The notes beneath the pieces were generated by a model. The model was not told the origin of the DNA. It searched no databases and saw only the letters and a list, made by a program, of their open reading frames with translations. A DNA stretch of 58,100 nt from Bacteroidales bacterium (lineage in GTDB: Bacteria; Bacteroidota; Bacteroidia; Bacteroidales; P3): NCBI GenBank assembly GCA_017522255.1, contig JAFWZP010000066.1:1-58100 (forward strand). Direction: 5' to 3'. This document shows positions 41,247 to 51,813 of this stretch, piece by piece. The translations under genes and the position numbers were made by a program. Position 1 is the first letter of the stretch. Each line of letters starts with the position of its first letter.

Positions 41247-44200
41247 TTAGAACGAGAATCGAGCTGTTAAACCACCTTTGGTAGTAGAGTTGGGATAGCT
41301 GTTAGAAATGTAAGGAGTGTTGATAGTCGATTCGAAGAAAGCACGTATAGTAAGGTTTTGAGTAAGCGAGTATTCGCCCGATATACCTATAGTCCACACT
41401 TCGCTACCCGACGATATTTGGCTTATGTTTTGGTCTACTTGTCGAAGCATAGTTTTGTTTATGTTTCGAGTAATGTCGGCACGTAGTACAATATCGCTTT
41501 TCAAATTCACTGTTCTATCGGCAGTTTTAAACGAGAATGCCACATCTTTGAATCTATATCCTACACCAAGCACTATAGCATCGCGAGTAGTTTCGGTGAG
41601 CTGGTTGTTTGCAAAACTCATCGATAGTGTTCTGTTTTTGCGTATTTCGAAATTGGCTTGTACATTGTTTTTCATGCTCATATCCACCTTTATCAGCGGG
41701 CTGAACTGCTCGGTTAGTTGCACTTGTTCTATCGTTTCTTTTGGAATAAAGTTGCCACTTATATCGTTTAGTATGGTTTCTATGCCATAATCGTAATTGG
41801 CTATGTTGGCTATACGTGCATCGGTATAGTAGTTACCTATTGTGTATGTAGATGAATATCTGTGGCTCATAGCTATGTTTGTGAACCATTTTTGCAACCA
41901 TTTTATTTTGTTCAGTCCATTGTATGATATCGACCAATTAGGTAATGGGAAATTAAAGAAAGGCGATAGCCCCATTTCTTTGGCATCTTTGCCGGTATAT
42001 GTGGCAAGGAATGCTGATAGCAATACCTGTTGCGAGCTGGAGTTATATCCTCCGGGGAAGTAGGCATTGGCCATAGTGTCGTATATCATTTCGTCGGTTA
42101 ATGGGTCGGGGTTGGCATCGGCATAACGTCGAGCCATTATATTGCGATTTTCAACAAAAGTAGCAAATAGTTCATCACTTTCGGCAAAAGCAGTCGAAAA
42201 CATCCATACCGTAGATGTGTAATTTCCTGTTGTCATAGGCGTAATAGGACCATTTACATATCCTAAGTTGTTGTCGTATTTGTAGTAAAACGAACCCTCT
42301 GAAGCCTTGTTTTGTGCAAATGTTATATCTATTTTCATGTCTCTTATAGGTTCGAGAGATGCTTGTATTGCCAATATAGTATTGCTTTTAACTTGGTGAG
42401 GTGTATTCATCAACGAGTCGGTAGATAAGTAGTTGTTTTGCAATAAGAAATCTATTACGTCACCTTGACCTCCCAACACAAATCCTAATCCCGGTGCCCA
42501 TTTGTTGGAATTGTCCAACCCAAATATAGTAGCTTCGGGCATAAAACCCGGTATAAGAGTACCTGCCGAATAGGTGTATTGAATTGAAGCACTTTTAAGA
42601 CCGGTGGCAAATCGTATACCAAAGTAGCCTATTTCTCTCATTATTTTCTTAAAAGCACTTTCTTCGGTAGAGTCGGCAACAGCTTCTTTTTCTTTTAGTT
42701 TTGCATCCTTACCCTTTAGGGGCAATCCAAGTTTATCGTTTTTTCTTGATTTCGATTCCTGGTTTTGCTTAGGTGTTTCGTAGGCTTTTTTGATGAATTT
42801 GAATTTCTTATATAGGTTGTCCATCATTGCATCGCCACGAGCAGTAAAGGTCGAAGAGTTTTCGATTGTACTACCCATTCGAGCCAAGGCAGCAGTGGTA
42901 CCCATATATGTGTATTGTGTACGGTACGACAATGGCATACGTAAAAAGTCGAGATAAGGTAATTTGTTTACCGGGACATCCCAATTGGCATTAATGCTTT
43001 GAGTAAAGTTTTGCATTGTACCCATATTACCTATGCTTTCCCAAATAGAATCGCGAGCCGTGCGTGTGTCTATCTTGCCTATAGGTTCATCTATACGGGC
43101 ATTGGCAGTGGCATCGTAGGTGAAACGTAAGGTTTTGGTTAAATCGTATTGTATGTTATATATTCTGTCCCATGTAAACTGTTTGTAATAAGTAGGACGC
43201 AATATTATATCTCCCGAACTTTTGTTTCGTAGTTTGGTTTCTTCGTAGTTGCGAAACATTTCGGTTCTAAACATCACATTTTTCAGTTGATAGTATAAAT
43301 TGAGTTCTTTGAGGATCTTCCAATTCTTGTGTTGGAACAGTTTCACTTTTTCGAATGGTTTCCATGCTTTGGGAGTGAGCGAATAATTATATCCAAAACC
43401 GCCTCTGTGTTGTGTTTTGTTGTAGTATTCTATATCTATGTCTTGCGATTTTTCGGCAGAGTAGGCATACGAGAAGTTGAAGTTTTCGATATCGTAAAAG
43501 TGTGTTTTATCTTCTTTTCCCTTACTGATACGTTCTTTACGTACATTCATAAAGTTGATGTTTGTACGCGACAAACGTTCTTGTGTCATTGCTTTAATAG
43601 AATCTTTTTGTTCTTTGGTGGAATATGTTTCCAAGTCGTCGTATAGCAACACATCAGGATCCAAAGGATTGTATTCCGGACTTCCTATCTGGTTGGAGTA
43701 GTCGAAGTGCATAGGTAGTTTTATACCCCAGTTTTCGGGCAATAGTTTTCCGAGCTCGAGGTTAAGAGCCAATTCGAAATTAGTTTGATTGACATTTTTA
43801 AGGTCGGCAAAGCTTTGGCTTAGCGAACCAAATCCTGCCGAGGTGTAAGCTCCGTATACCGAAAAGTCGCCAAAGTCGGCCAAGTTGGTGCGTGCCAATG
43901 CCGTTGCTGCCCAGCCTCCTTTGCTTGAATAGTCCGCCAAACGTAATTCGTTTATCCATACAATTACCGATTTAGGTAGCATATTGTTACCATCGGATAG
44001 CGATTCTTTTTTTGGATTACGTATACCCACCATTATCACTCTTACGCTACCTATATTGGGAGTTCCCAATACTGTATATTTTCTGTTGCCGTGATATTCG
44101 GAGTATAACATTGTATTGGTGTAATCCGAGTTTCCTGAACGTATGGCTTTGTTACGATTTTCTTTTATTTCTACAAGTTTTTCCAAATCAATAGTTACAT

Positions 44201-47200
44201 TGTTGTCTTCGGGCCATATAGCGTATGGATCAGACGAACCTGTACCCCATGGCGTTAATTTCAGTGGCACTTCGTATTCGTAATAGTTGCTCGTAAAGTC
44301 GGTACCTATACGTACAAATAGCGATAAGTCATTATCCTTTAGATAGTCTGTTTCAAACATCTTTTCGGCATGAACAAACATTTTTAGGTTTTTGAAGTAT
44401 CTAAAATCGTAATCGGTGTTTTTGTATATAGCTCTGGCATCTCCCGATGCTAAGTTTTGAACACTCATTTGTATGGATTGTTCGTTCAATTGATACGACG
44501 AAGTACTGCTATACCAGCTTTCGCGTTCTATTCCCGGAGGCAACACGTATGGTACAGGTTCTCTCGAGCCATTTTCTTCTATGTTTACTGTCGACAATAC
44601 CAAATCGGTATTCTCTACCACACCTGTAGGATAGTCGCCCGGTTGTAGTAGGTCTTCATCGTATTTACGCCATGTGCCGTATACCAATTCCAATGTGGCA
44701 AAACGAAGTATTACAGGCTCTTCAAAATCTTTCATAAACATACGCACAAAACGTATGGATTGAAATCCGTCTATCGAACCTACCTTGCGTTCGGGGTTGC
44801 GAATAGGTATCTTAAATTGATACCATTTACATGATGTTACTTCTCCATTAGGAAGTTTTATATTGTTGGCCACCTGAATATCTGTGATATAGTTTTCGCC
44901 TATTACCATTTTGGTTGGGTCGAGGTCGATACTATATTCGTAATAGTTTTCAGTTTCGCTAAGAGTATTATCTCTATTTATATCTTCTATATTCGGATTG
45001 CTTGTAGCTGCAGTGGTATACCCTTCGGTATTGTCAGCTGACACAGGCGAGTTGCCTTCAGGGTTGTTAAAGTACTTATACCGATCATTTATTTTTACAT
45101 CTTCATTGTCCCATCGTGTACTTCTAAAATATGTATAGTCGTCGTTTGAGGGGTCATTAAGTGCTGCTTGGTATATTGGAGAATCTGTACCAAATATTGT
45201 AGCAATATTATTTAGATACACTTCAAAGAACGATGCTTCATCTCTACTAGTTAAGCCATCATAACCGATATCTTGATATTTTCGAGAGTCTTCGTTGTTA
45301 TCGAAAGCGTTAACCAATGCTTGCAGTGTGGGCACTCGTCCCCAAATAGTGGTGTCTACATTGGTTACTTCTTCGCTTGTAGGTAATCCATTTTCGTAGC
45401 TTTTTCGTCCATCGCGTAATATGTCTTCCGAAATATCACCTAAGTTGAAATACAATTTACCGCCTGTGTGATTTGGATTTTCTATAAAAGGATCCATAAC
45501 CCAAAACTCTATTGTTTCGATGTTTTGAGTTTCGAAGTCGGTATAATCCAGTTTTCGCATAATCCCACCCCAACGCGATGCCGGATTTTTCAATGTTCCA
45601 TCGCTGTTGGCACCGGCACTATACGATGATTGTGCTACATCGTAGTTATATGGTCCACGCTCCGAGGGATAATAAGCAAGGTTTAGTTCGTAGATGTTTG
45701 TAGCTTGCCCTGCTGCCAACTCTTTGTTGGGAAAAACCTCTTGTTCGGTTATACGACGAGAGTAAGGTTTTGATTTGTCATCTACCGTGATATTTGATGG
45801 CGAGTTGCTACTATAAAATATATCATCAATTCTGTACCATGCAAGTTTTGCTCTGTTGAAACCGTATGCCAATTTAGAGTCGGCAGCTGTTTCGGGAAAT
45901 AGAGGTTTTGGAGTGTTTACATCTTGTGGAGTGCTTGCCAAATGCCAATAACTCACGCCCATCAAGTCGATGCTTGATTTAGCAGCTTCAAAGTCGTCGA
46001 TATACGATACCCCTTTTTCTTCGCCGGTGTTGGCTATTCCCGGTATAAAATGAGCGAACTCGGCATTAATAGTTAATGTGGAAGCCTCCTTGGTTTGTAT
46101 ACCCGGCAGCCAATCCACCATCTTGGTTATAAATGGAACTTCGTGTTCATAGTTCAAGTCCACACCCCACATAGTGTTGGATATGGGCTCATCGCCAAAG
46201 TTGTTTTTAGCTGTAAGAGGTTTTTGACTAAGATTCATTATAGTTGCACCCACATTGAACTTAGGGTCTATTTCGTAGTTGAGGTGCATACCCAACATTG
46301 TTTTGGTCATCATGCTAAACGAGTTGCTTTCGCTGGATATGCTGATAGGTGTACCTGAGTTTAAGATGCTTTCGTTTATTATTCTCACTTTTCCCATCAT
46401 ATAGTCAACAGTGTAATCCACATCTTCTATAAGAGGAATACCACCTGCCGTTATCCTTACTGACCCTTGAGGAATATTAAAGCCCAACGATATTTCACCA
46501 CTCATGGCTGTGATATAAGACCCTTCCAAATAGTATTTGTTTTGGTCGGGATATTGTTGTGCCATGGTTTTTGTAAGAGTGTATAGTGAGTCGAAACAAT
46601 ACTTCTTGGCAGCCTCGTTGTCACCAAGCAATGCTCTCAAGTCTTTTCCAAACGGTTCCACGTATGGGAAATATATTCTACCTGTAGAAGATTGTATTAT
46701 ACCACCTGCTGATGCTGCATTATCCAACCAGTCGAATACGCCGTCGGGATATGGATTTTGCTGACCATCTACTCTGTCTAACCCAAACAACTCAATGAGT
46801 GGGATACCTTTTTTAGGCCCTTCATTATAATATCCTGAGGGCACTCCGCCTTCATCGCCTTCGTACAATATATTCAAGCGGAACTTTTCTTGACTTATCT
46901 GTGTACTCTTTAAAAAGTATACGTTTTTCATCATCAACTTCCATAGCGGACCGCGAGTATTTATTGTAGTGCTTTTAAGCAACTTTACAATCAAAGTATT
47001 GGGCGATACCACTCCATCGGTGGTTAGTTCTCCTACTTGGTATATGGTGGAGTCGCCTATTACCTGATATTGAAACGCCACTGCAAGCACTTGGTCTGAA
47101 CTCAATGGTTGGTTCAGCGAAATAAAACCCAATCGGGGATTGAAGGTGTATTCGCTTTCGCTCAGTTTACGAGCACTTTCCACTTTTTCGTAATCTTTAC

Positions 47201-48503
47201 CCGATGTCATACCCAAATTTTGCATGTAACTCGATATGTTGTTGATGCTTCGCACTGCGTTTTTGTCCAATACATTAAACATCATATTAGAACGATAGTT
47301 GTCCGGCATGGTACTATTTCCTTGTGGTATTTGGGTATTCGATGGTTTTCTTTCGCCCAAATCGGTAAGAGCCAATATATTTCTGTTTTCGGTTACTGCC
47401 GACCCTATATTTGTACGCCATACTTCTATTTTCAGGATATTGATTTTGGAGTTGATAACCGGAAGAGTGGCCATAGCGTTATTGTAATTATCGTAAAAAT
47501 ATTGTGCCAAAAAGAAGTGTCGGTTTTCTTCGTATTGGTCAGCCTTAAACTCAAACTCTTCGGTTTGTGCTCCGCCTTGCACCTGCATATTTTGGCTTTC
47601 GGTTTCTTGATTCGATACTACTGCGTCTATCGTAAGTTTGCCAAATTTCAGTTTGCTTCGTATACCAAACAGACTTTCACTTCCTTGTATAAGTTTGGTC
47701 TGTAATGGCAGCGACACATTTCCGGCTTCCAACACTTGAAGTATATCATCTTCTTTGCCTTCGTATTTTAAGTTTACTTTGTTTTCAAAATCAAACACAG
47801 CCTGAGTGTTGTGGTTGATGTCAAAATCTATGATATCTCCAATCTTGGCATTCAAGTTTATTTGTATGTTTTCCGTAAAGTCAAAGTTTGTTACACTTCG
47901 TTTATTTATGTCTATGCCCGGATCTTCGCGTTTATTGTTTACTATGGCAAAAGTCAATTCTGCCGAACCGCTGGGATTTATCTCTATCAAGGGTTTTCCT
48001 CGGTTCAAAAGATTATCCAGTTTACCTGTTATATTGCTTAAACCTGGTAATAGTTGATTCAATATGTTGTCGCCATTTTCGTTGGGTTGTATAGTCGATT
48101 GCTTTTGTTGTGACCAATATTTTTGCATAAGCTGATCCATCTGCCAATCTTGATATTCATCAAAAGTCATATATCTACGGCTTATAACCACACCGCCGGC
48201 TTGTGTAGTTATCAAATAGTCGTTGGTTTCGGGCTTGTATTCTACCGAAGTGGTTATATTAGAAGGATTTTTTAAATGCAACGGACTTTCTGGGCCGCCA
48301 TTTTGTGGTAAAGGATAATGCACCGACGAATCGGGGTCGGGGATAGGTGAGTTATAGGTATAATCAATGTCTCCGAACGAATAGATGTTCGAAGCAGTGG
48401 TGTTTGTGTTTTTGGATGTCGATGCTATAGCTATGCTCACAAAAGAAACTACCACTATAGCTATTAATATTTTTGATAATCTATTTCTAAATTTATTGTA
48501 CAC
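41247..48503 (-). CDS. sprA: Type IX secretion translocon SprA
   Basis: SprA is the giant 36-strand outer-membrane barrel through which T9SS substrates leave the cell; PorV and a plug protein dock on it. The 2418-aa length fits the family (about 2400-2500). The N-terminal hydrophobic segment (residues about 13-30) is the signal. Family segments seen: PLPQNGGPESPLHLKNPSNITTSVEYKPETNDYLITTQAGG near residue 65, PLIEINPSGSAELTFAIVNNKREDPGIDINKRSVTNFDF, SVRITAGGIPLIEDVDYTVDYMMGKVRIINESIL, and EFAHFIPGIANTGEEKGVSYIDDFEAAKSSIDL. It ends in a beta strand (GGLTARFSF). It follows ruvA, the usual neighbour in Bacteroidetes. Confidence 0.96.
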   Translation of the reverse strand: MYNKFRNRLSKILIAIVVVSFVSIAIASTSKNTNTTASNIYSFGDIDYTYNSPIPDPDSSVHYPLPQNGGPESPLHLKNPSNITTSVEYKPETNDYLITTQAGGVVISRRYMTFDEYQDWQMDQLMQKYWSQQKQSTIQPNENGDNILNQLLPGLSNITGKLDNLLNRGKPLIEINPSGSAELTFAIVNNKREDPGIDINKRSVTNFDFTENIQINLNAKIGDIIDFDINHNTQAVFDFENKVNLKYEGKEDDILQVLEAGNVSLPLQTKLIQGSESLFGIRSKLKFGKLTIDAVVSNQETESQNMQVQGGAQTEEFEFKADQYEENRHFFLAQYFYDNYNNAMATLPVINSKINILKIEVWRTNIGSAVTENRNILALTDLGERKPSNTQIPQGNSTMPDNYRSNMMFNVLDKNAVRSINNISSYMQNLGMTSGKDYEKVESARKLSESEYTFNPRLGFISLNQPLSSDQVLAVAFQYQVIGDSTIYQVGELTTDGVVSPNTLIVKLLKSTTINTRGPLWKLMMKNVYFLKSTQISQEKFRLNILYEGDEGGVPSGYYNEGPKKGIPLIELFGLDRVDGQQNPYPDGVFDWLDNAASAGGIIQSSTGRIYFPYVEPFGKDLRALLGDNEAAKKYCFDSLYTLTKTMAQQYPDQNKYYLEGSYITAMSGEISLGFNIPQGSVRITAGGIPLIEDVDYTVDYMMGKVRIINESILNSGTPISISSESNSFSMMTKTMLGMHLNYEIDPKFNVGATIMNLSQKPLTAKNNFGDEPISNTMWGVDLNYEHEVPFITKMVDWLPGIQTKEASTLTINAEFAHFIPGIANTGEEKGVSYIDDFEAAKSSIDLMGVSYWHLASTPQDVNTPKPLFPETAADSKLAYGFNRAKLAWYRIDDIFYSSNSPSNITVDDKSKPYSRRITEQEVFPNKELAAGQATNIYELNLAYYPSERGPYNYDVAQSSYSAGANSDGTLKNPASRWGGIMRKLDYTDFETQNIETIEFWVMDPFIENPNHTGGKLYFNLGDISEDILRDGRKSYENGLPTSEEVTNVDTTIWGRVPTLQALVNAFDNNEDSRKYQDIGYDGLTSRDEASFFEVYLNNIATIFGTDSPIYQAALNDPSNDDYTYFRSTRWDNEDVKINDRYKYFNNPEGNSPVSADNTEGYTTAATSNPNIEDINRDNTLSETENYYEYSIDLDPTKMVIGENYITDIQVANNIKLPNGEVTSCKWYQFKIPIRNPERKVGSIDGFQSIRFVRMFMKDFEEPVILRFATLELVYGTWRKYDEDLLQPGDYPTGVVENTDLVLSTVNIEENGSREPVPYVLPPGIERESWYSSTSSYQLNEQSIQMSVQNLASGDARAIYKNTDYDFRYFKNLKMFVHAEKMFETDYLKDNDLSLFVRIGTDFTSNYYEYEVPLKLTPWGTGSSDPYAIWPEDNNVTIDLEKLVEIKENRNKAIRSGNSDYTNTMLYSEYHGNRKYTVLGTPNIGSVRVIMVGIRNPKKESLSDGNNMLPKSVIVWINELRLADYSSKGGWAATALARTNLADFGDFSVYGAYTSAGFGSLSQSFADLKNVNQTNFELALNLELGKLLPENWGIKLPMHFDYSNQIGSPEYNPLDPDVLLYDDLETYSTKEQKDSIKAMTQERLSRTNINFMNVRKERISKGKEDKTHFYDIENFNFSYAYSAEKSQDIDIEYYNKTQHRGGFGYNYSLTPKAWKPFEKVKLFQHKNWKILKELNLYYQLKNVMFRTEMFRNYEETKLRNKSSGDIILRPTYYKQFTWDRIYNIQYDLTKTLRFTYDATANARIDEPIGKIDTRTARDSIWESIGNMGTMQNFTQSINANWDVPVNKLPYLDFLRMPLSYRTQYTYMGTTAALARMGSTIENSSTFTARGDAMMDNLYKKFKFIKKAYETPKQNQESKSRKNDKLGLPLKGKDAKLKEKEAVADSTEESAFKKIMREIGYFGIRFATGLKSASIQYTYSAGTLIPGFMPEATIFGLDNSNKWAPGLGFVLGGQGDVIDFLLQNNYLSTDSLMNTPHQVKSNTILAIQASLEPIRDMKIDITFAQNKASEGSFYYKYDNNLGYVNGPITPMTTGNYTSTVWMFSTAFAESDELFATFVENRNIMARRYADANPDPLTDEMIYDTMANAYFPGGYNSSSQQVLLSAFLATYTGKDAKEMGLSPFFNFPLPNWSISYNGLNKIKWLQKWFTNIAMSHRYSSTYTIGNYYTDARIANIANYDYGIETILNDISGNFIPKETIEQVQLTEQFSPLIKVDMSMKNNVQANFEIRKNRTLSMSFANNQLTETTRDAIVLGVGYRFKDVAFSFKTADRTVNLKSDIVLRADITRNINKTMLRQVDQNISQISSGSEVWTIGISGEYSLTQNLTIRAFFESTINTPYISNSYPNSTTKGGLTARFSF

Positions 48504-48610
48504 GTAAATTCATCTTTAAAAGGGAATTATGGCAATATGTAGTGCCACACTTCCTTTCCGTTAATACCTCATACTATTTATTCATCTACGTCGGTTTTTT
48601 AATTATTAAT

Positions 48611-49192
48611 CTATAATACTTTCAAAGCTTGTTTTATCAATTCTTCCACTGTCATTGTAGGGTTATCGGTAGCTATCTTGTCCAATACCTTGCTTGCTTG
48701 TGCTTTCACAAAACCCAACATTACTAATGCAGATAACGCTTCTTCGGTATTTTTATTGTTTTGTACGATAGTATTTAGATTTATATTGTCTTGTTTTGCC
48801 AATTTATCGTGAAGTTCCAACACTATACGTTGTGCTGTTTTGGCTCCTATGCCTTTTATGCTTTGCACCATTTTTACATTTTCATTCACTATAGCTTGTG
48901 TAAGCTCTGCAGTGTTGAGGGTCGAAAGCATAACGCGTGCAGTGCCCACACCCACACCGCTTACATTTATCAGTTGCCTGAAGAGTGAGCGTTCACTTTC
49001 TTCGTAAAAGCCGAATAGCAGATGTGCATCTTCGCGTACTACATAGTGTATTAGTAGTTTAACTTCTTTTAAATCCTTTATTTGTGTATAGGTGTTTAGC
49101 GATATTTCTATCAAATATCCTATACCGTGGTTGTCCACTACGGCGTATGATGGCGTTAGTTCTGATATGGTTCCTGATATATAATTGTACAT
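48611..49192 (-). CDS. ruvA: Holliday junction helicase subunit RuvA
   Basis: RuvA binds Holliday junctions as a tetramer and loads RuvB for branch migration. The 193-aa protein has the N-terminal OB domain (MYNYISGTISELTPSYAVVDNHGIGYLIEIS), two helix-hairpin-helix motifs (NVSGVGVGTARVML and SIKGIGAKTAQRIVLEL) and the C-terminal RuvB-binding helices (ALSALVMLGFVKAQASKVL). Length is normal. ruvB and ruvC are not in the window. The gap to sprA is 107 bp; the lipoprotein gene upstream is 21 bp away. Confidence 0.96.
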   Translation of the reverse strand: MYNYISGTISELTPSYAVVDNHGIGYLIEISLNTYTQIKDLKEVKLLIHYVVREDAHLLFGFYEESERSLFRQLINVSGVGVGTARVMLSTLNTAELTQAIVNENVKMVQSIKGIGAKTAQRIVLELHDKLAKQDNINLNTIVQNNKNTEEALSALVMLGFVKAQASKVLDKIATDNPTMTVEELIKQALKVL

Positions 49193-49213
49193 TTTGTTTC
49201 TTTTTGTTGGTTA

Positions 49214-50683
49214 CTACTTTGTTTCTTCTTCTATTTCTACATATTCGTATGCACCTATCGAAGGCGGATTACCTCGTGGCACATTATCCAAATCGTATGG
49301 TATAGTTATATATAGAAAGCTACCGGCATTGCGTGCCGGCGAATTGTCTTTGATATGATAGTTGCTCTTTTCCACGTCTACAAATTGAGGATTTTCATTC
49401 ACTATCGACGTAGAAAATAGTGTAGCAACGTCGTGTTTTGTTCTTATCAAACAATTGTTAAACACAGGAATGAAGTCTGTCATATCAGTTACGTCAAACG
49501 ATAATTCTTCTTCCATTGAGCCATAAATAATACAATTGTCAAATTCGGCAAGTGTCAATGGACGTAGTTGTATATTGCCATACACGTCTTCATACCAATT
49601 ATTCAGTATCACACTTGGCGAGCGACGTGCCGTATGCGACCAATAGTTGGCGAATGTAGAGTTGGTAAATTTGTATTTTCCTCCAAGAGTAAGTGCCACA
49701 GTAGCCGTTTCGCAGTTGGCTACAAGTAGATTGTCGCCTTCCACCACTGCACCTTGTCCATAAATACCGGCAAGCGACATATTTTGCACTATACTATTTG
49801 TTATCTTTAGTGTAGGGTTGTTGTTTGCTACTGTGTCTATCAGTATGCCTACAGTGGCATTTTCTATCACAGCACCATTTATCACATTGTTTTTGCTACC
49901 TGCCGACAACCACAATCCCTGCCATTGACCGGGTAGATTATGGTAGTGTCCATCTTTTCGCAACGAGGTAAGCAACACTGGATTGTTGTTATTGCCTTCT
50001 ATATTAAGAGTTCCTCCATTGTATACCCATAGGCAGGCATCGTTGGCAAAATATATTTCAGTACCTTGATTTATGGTGAGCACACTGTCTTCGTCCACTA
50101 CAGCATAGCCAAATACTATATGAGGTTTGCCGGCTTCCCAAGGTTGGCTGCAGTCTATGATAGAATAATTGTATACCATTCCACCTGATGTAAGAGAATG
50201 ATTAGGAATATGATATATGGCGTTGCGACCAAATGCTTGTAATGGCAATATTTTGGTATGACTACCCACTTCAAACACTATTCCATCATCTATAACAAAG
50301 GGATTACTACTATTATTGGGATTGATATTTACTCTCACGAAGATAAAAATACTATCGTTAGCTGCTATTTCCAAATCGCGTATCACCATCGAAGTATCAC
50401 CATCGGCATTGATGCGAAATCTCGAATCGACACCATTTTTGAGCGTTACCCTATCAAACTTAATCGGATAATTGGAGGTATTATACACTCTTACTTGTTT
50501 AGTGGTAGAGCCAAGAGTGGTAAACACGGTATCAAACTTTAAAGTGTCGGTACTGAACTTTATATCCACAAGGCTGTCAAGATAGTCATCTTCTTTTACA
50601 CATGAGGTAGTGGTAAGCGAGCAAAAAAACACACATATACACACACCAAGTGCTATCGATATATTTAAAATTTTATTCTTCAA
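49214..50683 (-). CDS. Beta-helix lipoprotein with choice-of-anchor-Q-like end
   Basis: The 489-aa product has a lipoprotein signal with Cys28 (TTTSCVKEDD). Residues about 40-140 form an Ig-like beta domain (FDTVFTTLGSTTKQVRVYNTSNYPIKFDRVTL). Residues about 190-400 are a right-handed parallel beta-helix (repeated GGTLNIEGNNNNPVLLTSL, NNVINGAVIENATVGILID, LKITNSIVQNMSLAGIYG). The end, NPQFVDVEKSNYHIKDNSPARNAGS...PSIGAYEY, matches the end of choice-of-anchor-Q type proteins. It is probably an outer-surface protein; ligand unknown. It may share a transcript with ruvA downstream. Confidence 0.85.
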   Translation of the reverse strand: MKNKILNISIALGVCICVFFCSLTTTSCVKEDDYLDSLVDIKFSTDTLKFDTVFTTLGSTTKQVRVYNTSNYPIKFDRVTLKNGVDSRFRINADGDTSMVIRDLEIAANDSIFIFVRVNINPNNSSNPFVIDDGIVFEVGSHTKILPLQAFGRNAIYHIPNHSLTSGGMVYNYSIIDCSQPWEAGKPHIVFGYAVVDEDSVLTINQGTEIYFANDACLWVYNGGTLNIEGNNNNPVLLTSLRKDGHYHNLPGQWQGLWLSAGSKNNVINGAVIENATVGILIDTVANNNPTLKITNSIVQNMSLAGIYGQGAVVEGDNLLVANCETATVALTLGGKYKFTNSTFANYWSHTARRSPSVILNNWYEDVYGNIQLRPLTLAEFDNCIIYGSMEEELSFDVTDMTDFIPVFNNCLIRTKHDVATLFSTSIVNENPQFVDVEKSNYHIKDNSPARNAGSFLYITIPYDLDNVPRGNPPSIGAYEYVEIEEETK

Positions 50684-50713
50684 CTACGTATTCTCCTTTT
50701 TATTATAATTCAA

Positions 50714-50736
50714 ATTATCGTTTGATAAACGATAAT
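50714..50736. promoter_or_regulatory. Perfect 10-bp-arm palindrome upstream of the beta-helix lipoprotein
   Basis: Arms ATTATCGTTT (50714-50723) and AAACGATAAT (50727-50736) flank GAT. It lies 31-53 bp upstream of the lipoprotein start and just downstream of a -7-like box, in the position of a repressor operator or leader hairpin. No U-tract follows on either strand. Confidence 0.5.
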
Positions 50737-50761
50737 ACGTTATTATTATTTTGTGATATGA

Positions 50762-50790
50762 CAAAAATATATTTTGTATCTACCAACAAA
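50762..50790 (-). promoter_or_regulatory. Possible promoter of the beta-helix lipoprotein gene
   Basis: Plus-strand CAAAAATA (50762-50769) reads TATTTTTG on the minus strand; CAAA at 50787-50790 gives a TTTG -33 box with a 17-bp spacer, shorter than usual. Confidence 0.4.
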
Positions 50791-50852
50791 GTTGCTATTG
50801 GCTATACTAAATATCATCTAATAGATTCATCGACTTTAATCTTCAGTCGTCT

Positions 50853-51809
50853 CTAATGACCACAACAATAATAGCAAAATGCCGATGCTATGCTATCGAA
50901 AGTGATGGGGGTGTAGCCTATCACTTCGCCGTCAGTTTCGGCAAATATGGGGGTGCATGAAGTTAATGTAAGTCTTTTGCAATGCAAATATCGCACTTCT
51001 TTCACTATGGATAGGTTGCCTTTAAACAGTTTCGGGAAAGCAAATATCATTTTTATTTTTGGCATATTGGATATAAACAATACTTCAAAATAACCATCAG
51101 CCGGATCGGCAGTAGGGAAGGGGAGCATACCTCCTCCGTTGTAGCGACCTATGCCTATTGCAAAGTCCAACACCTTACCCGACAGCATTTCGTTTTTATC
51201 GGTTTCGATAGTTACATCTATCGGTTTGTATTTCCAAAAAGCCGATAGTAGTGTAAGTATGTATAATAATTTATTGTTTTTTCTTTTGTGGTTGTGTCCT
51301 TTTTTCTTATTGGCCTTTTCTATCACAATCGAGTCCAATCCACTTCCGGCAGTGTTTATAAAGTATCGTTTTTGGGTTGTGCCATTATAGTGATATGTGG
51401 CACAGCCAATGTCTTGACACTTGCAGTTGCCGGCTTCAATAATATTTATGGCTTCATATATATTGTTTGGTATCTGTGCTGTTTTCACCCAGTCGTTGCC
51501 GGTACCTATGGGTATCACTCCCACTTTTACATGGCAGGGTTCAAAACGTGTTTGTAACATAACGGCGTTTGCAACCTCGTTCAAAGTGCCATCGCCTCCA
51601 AGCACTATAAGATGATTACAACCTGCCTCTATTATATCTTTTATCTTGGAGATGGATACACCACCGGCTTCGGTATAGTAGATATTATATTTAAATGCTT
51701 TGGACTGCAACACTGCCTCTATCTTGGGTTGAATGGTTTTGGCTATTCCATTACCCGACACAGGGTTCAGTATTACAGTCCAAATATGATTGCTATTGTC
51801 TTCTATCAT
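50853..51809 (-). CDS. Diacylglycerol/lipid kinase family protein (YegS-like)
   Basis: The 318-aa protein belongs to the DAGK-catalytic group of bacterial lipid kinases: VILNPVSGNG (residues 12-21), LIVLGGDGTLNEVANAVM (nucleotide loop), VGVIPIGTGNDWVKT, and C-terminal GGGMLPFPTADPADGYFEVLFI. It phosphorylates a lipid, possibly diacylglycerol or a sphingoid base, as some Bacteroidetes make sphingolipids; substrate not settled. It lies 4 bp after the prfA stop on the same strand. Confidence 0.9.
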   Translation of the reverse strand: MIEDNSNHIWTVILNPVSGNGIAKTIQPKIEAVLQSKAFKYNIYYTEAGGVSISKIKDIIEAGCNHLIVLGGDGTLNEVANAVMLQTRFEPCHVKVGVIPIGTGNDWVKTAQIPNNIYEAINIIEAGNCKCQDIGCATYHYNGTTQKRYFINTAGSGLDSIVIEKANKKKGHNHKRKNNKLLYILTLLSAFWKYKPIDVTIETDKNEMLSGKVLDFAIGIGRYNGGGMLPFPTADPADGYFEVLFISNMPKIKMIFAFPKLFKGNLSIVKEVRYLHCKRLTLTSCTPIFAETDGEVIGYTPITFDSIASAFCYYCCGH

Positions 51810-51813
51810 ATTA

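Noticed and set aside
41247..48503. Plus-strand frames inside sprA
   Set aside because: All are shadows in other frames of a well-conserved 2418-aa gene.
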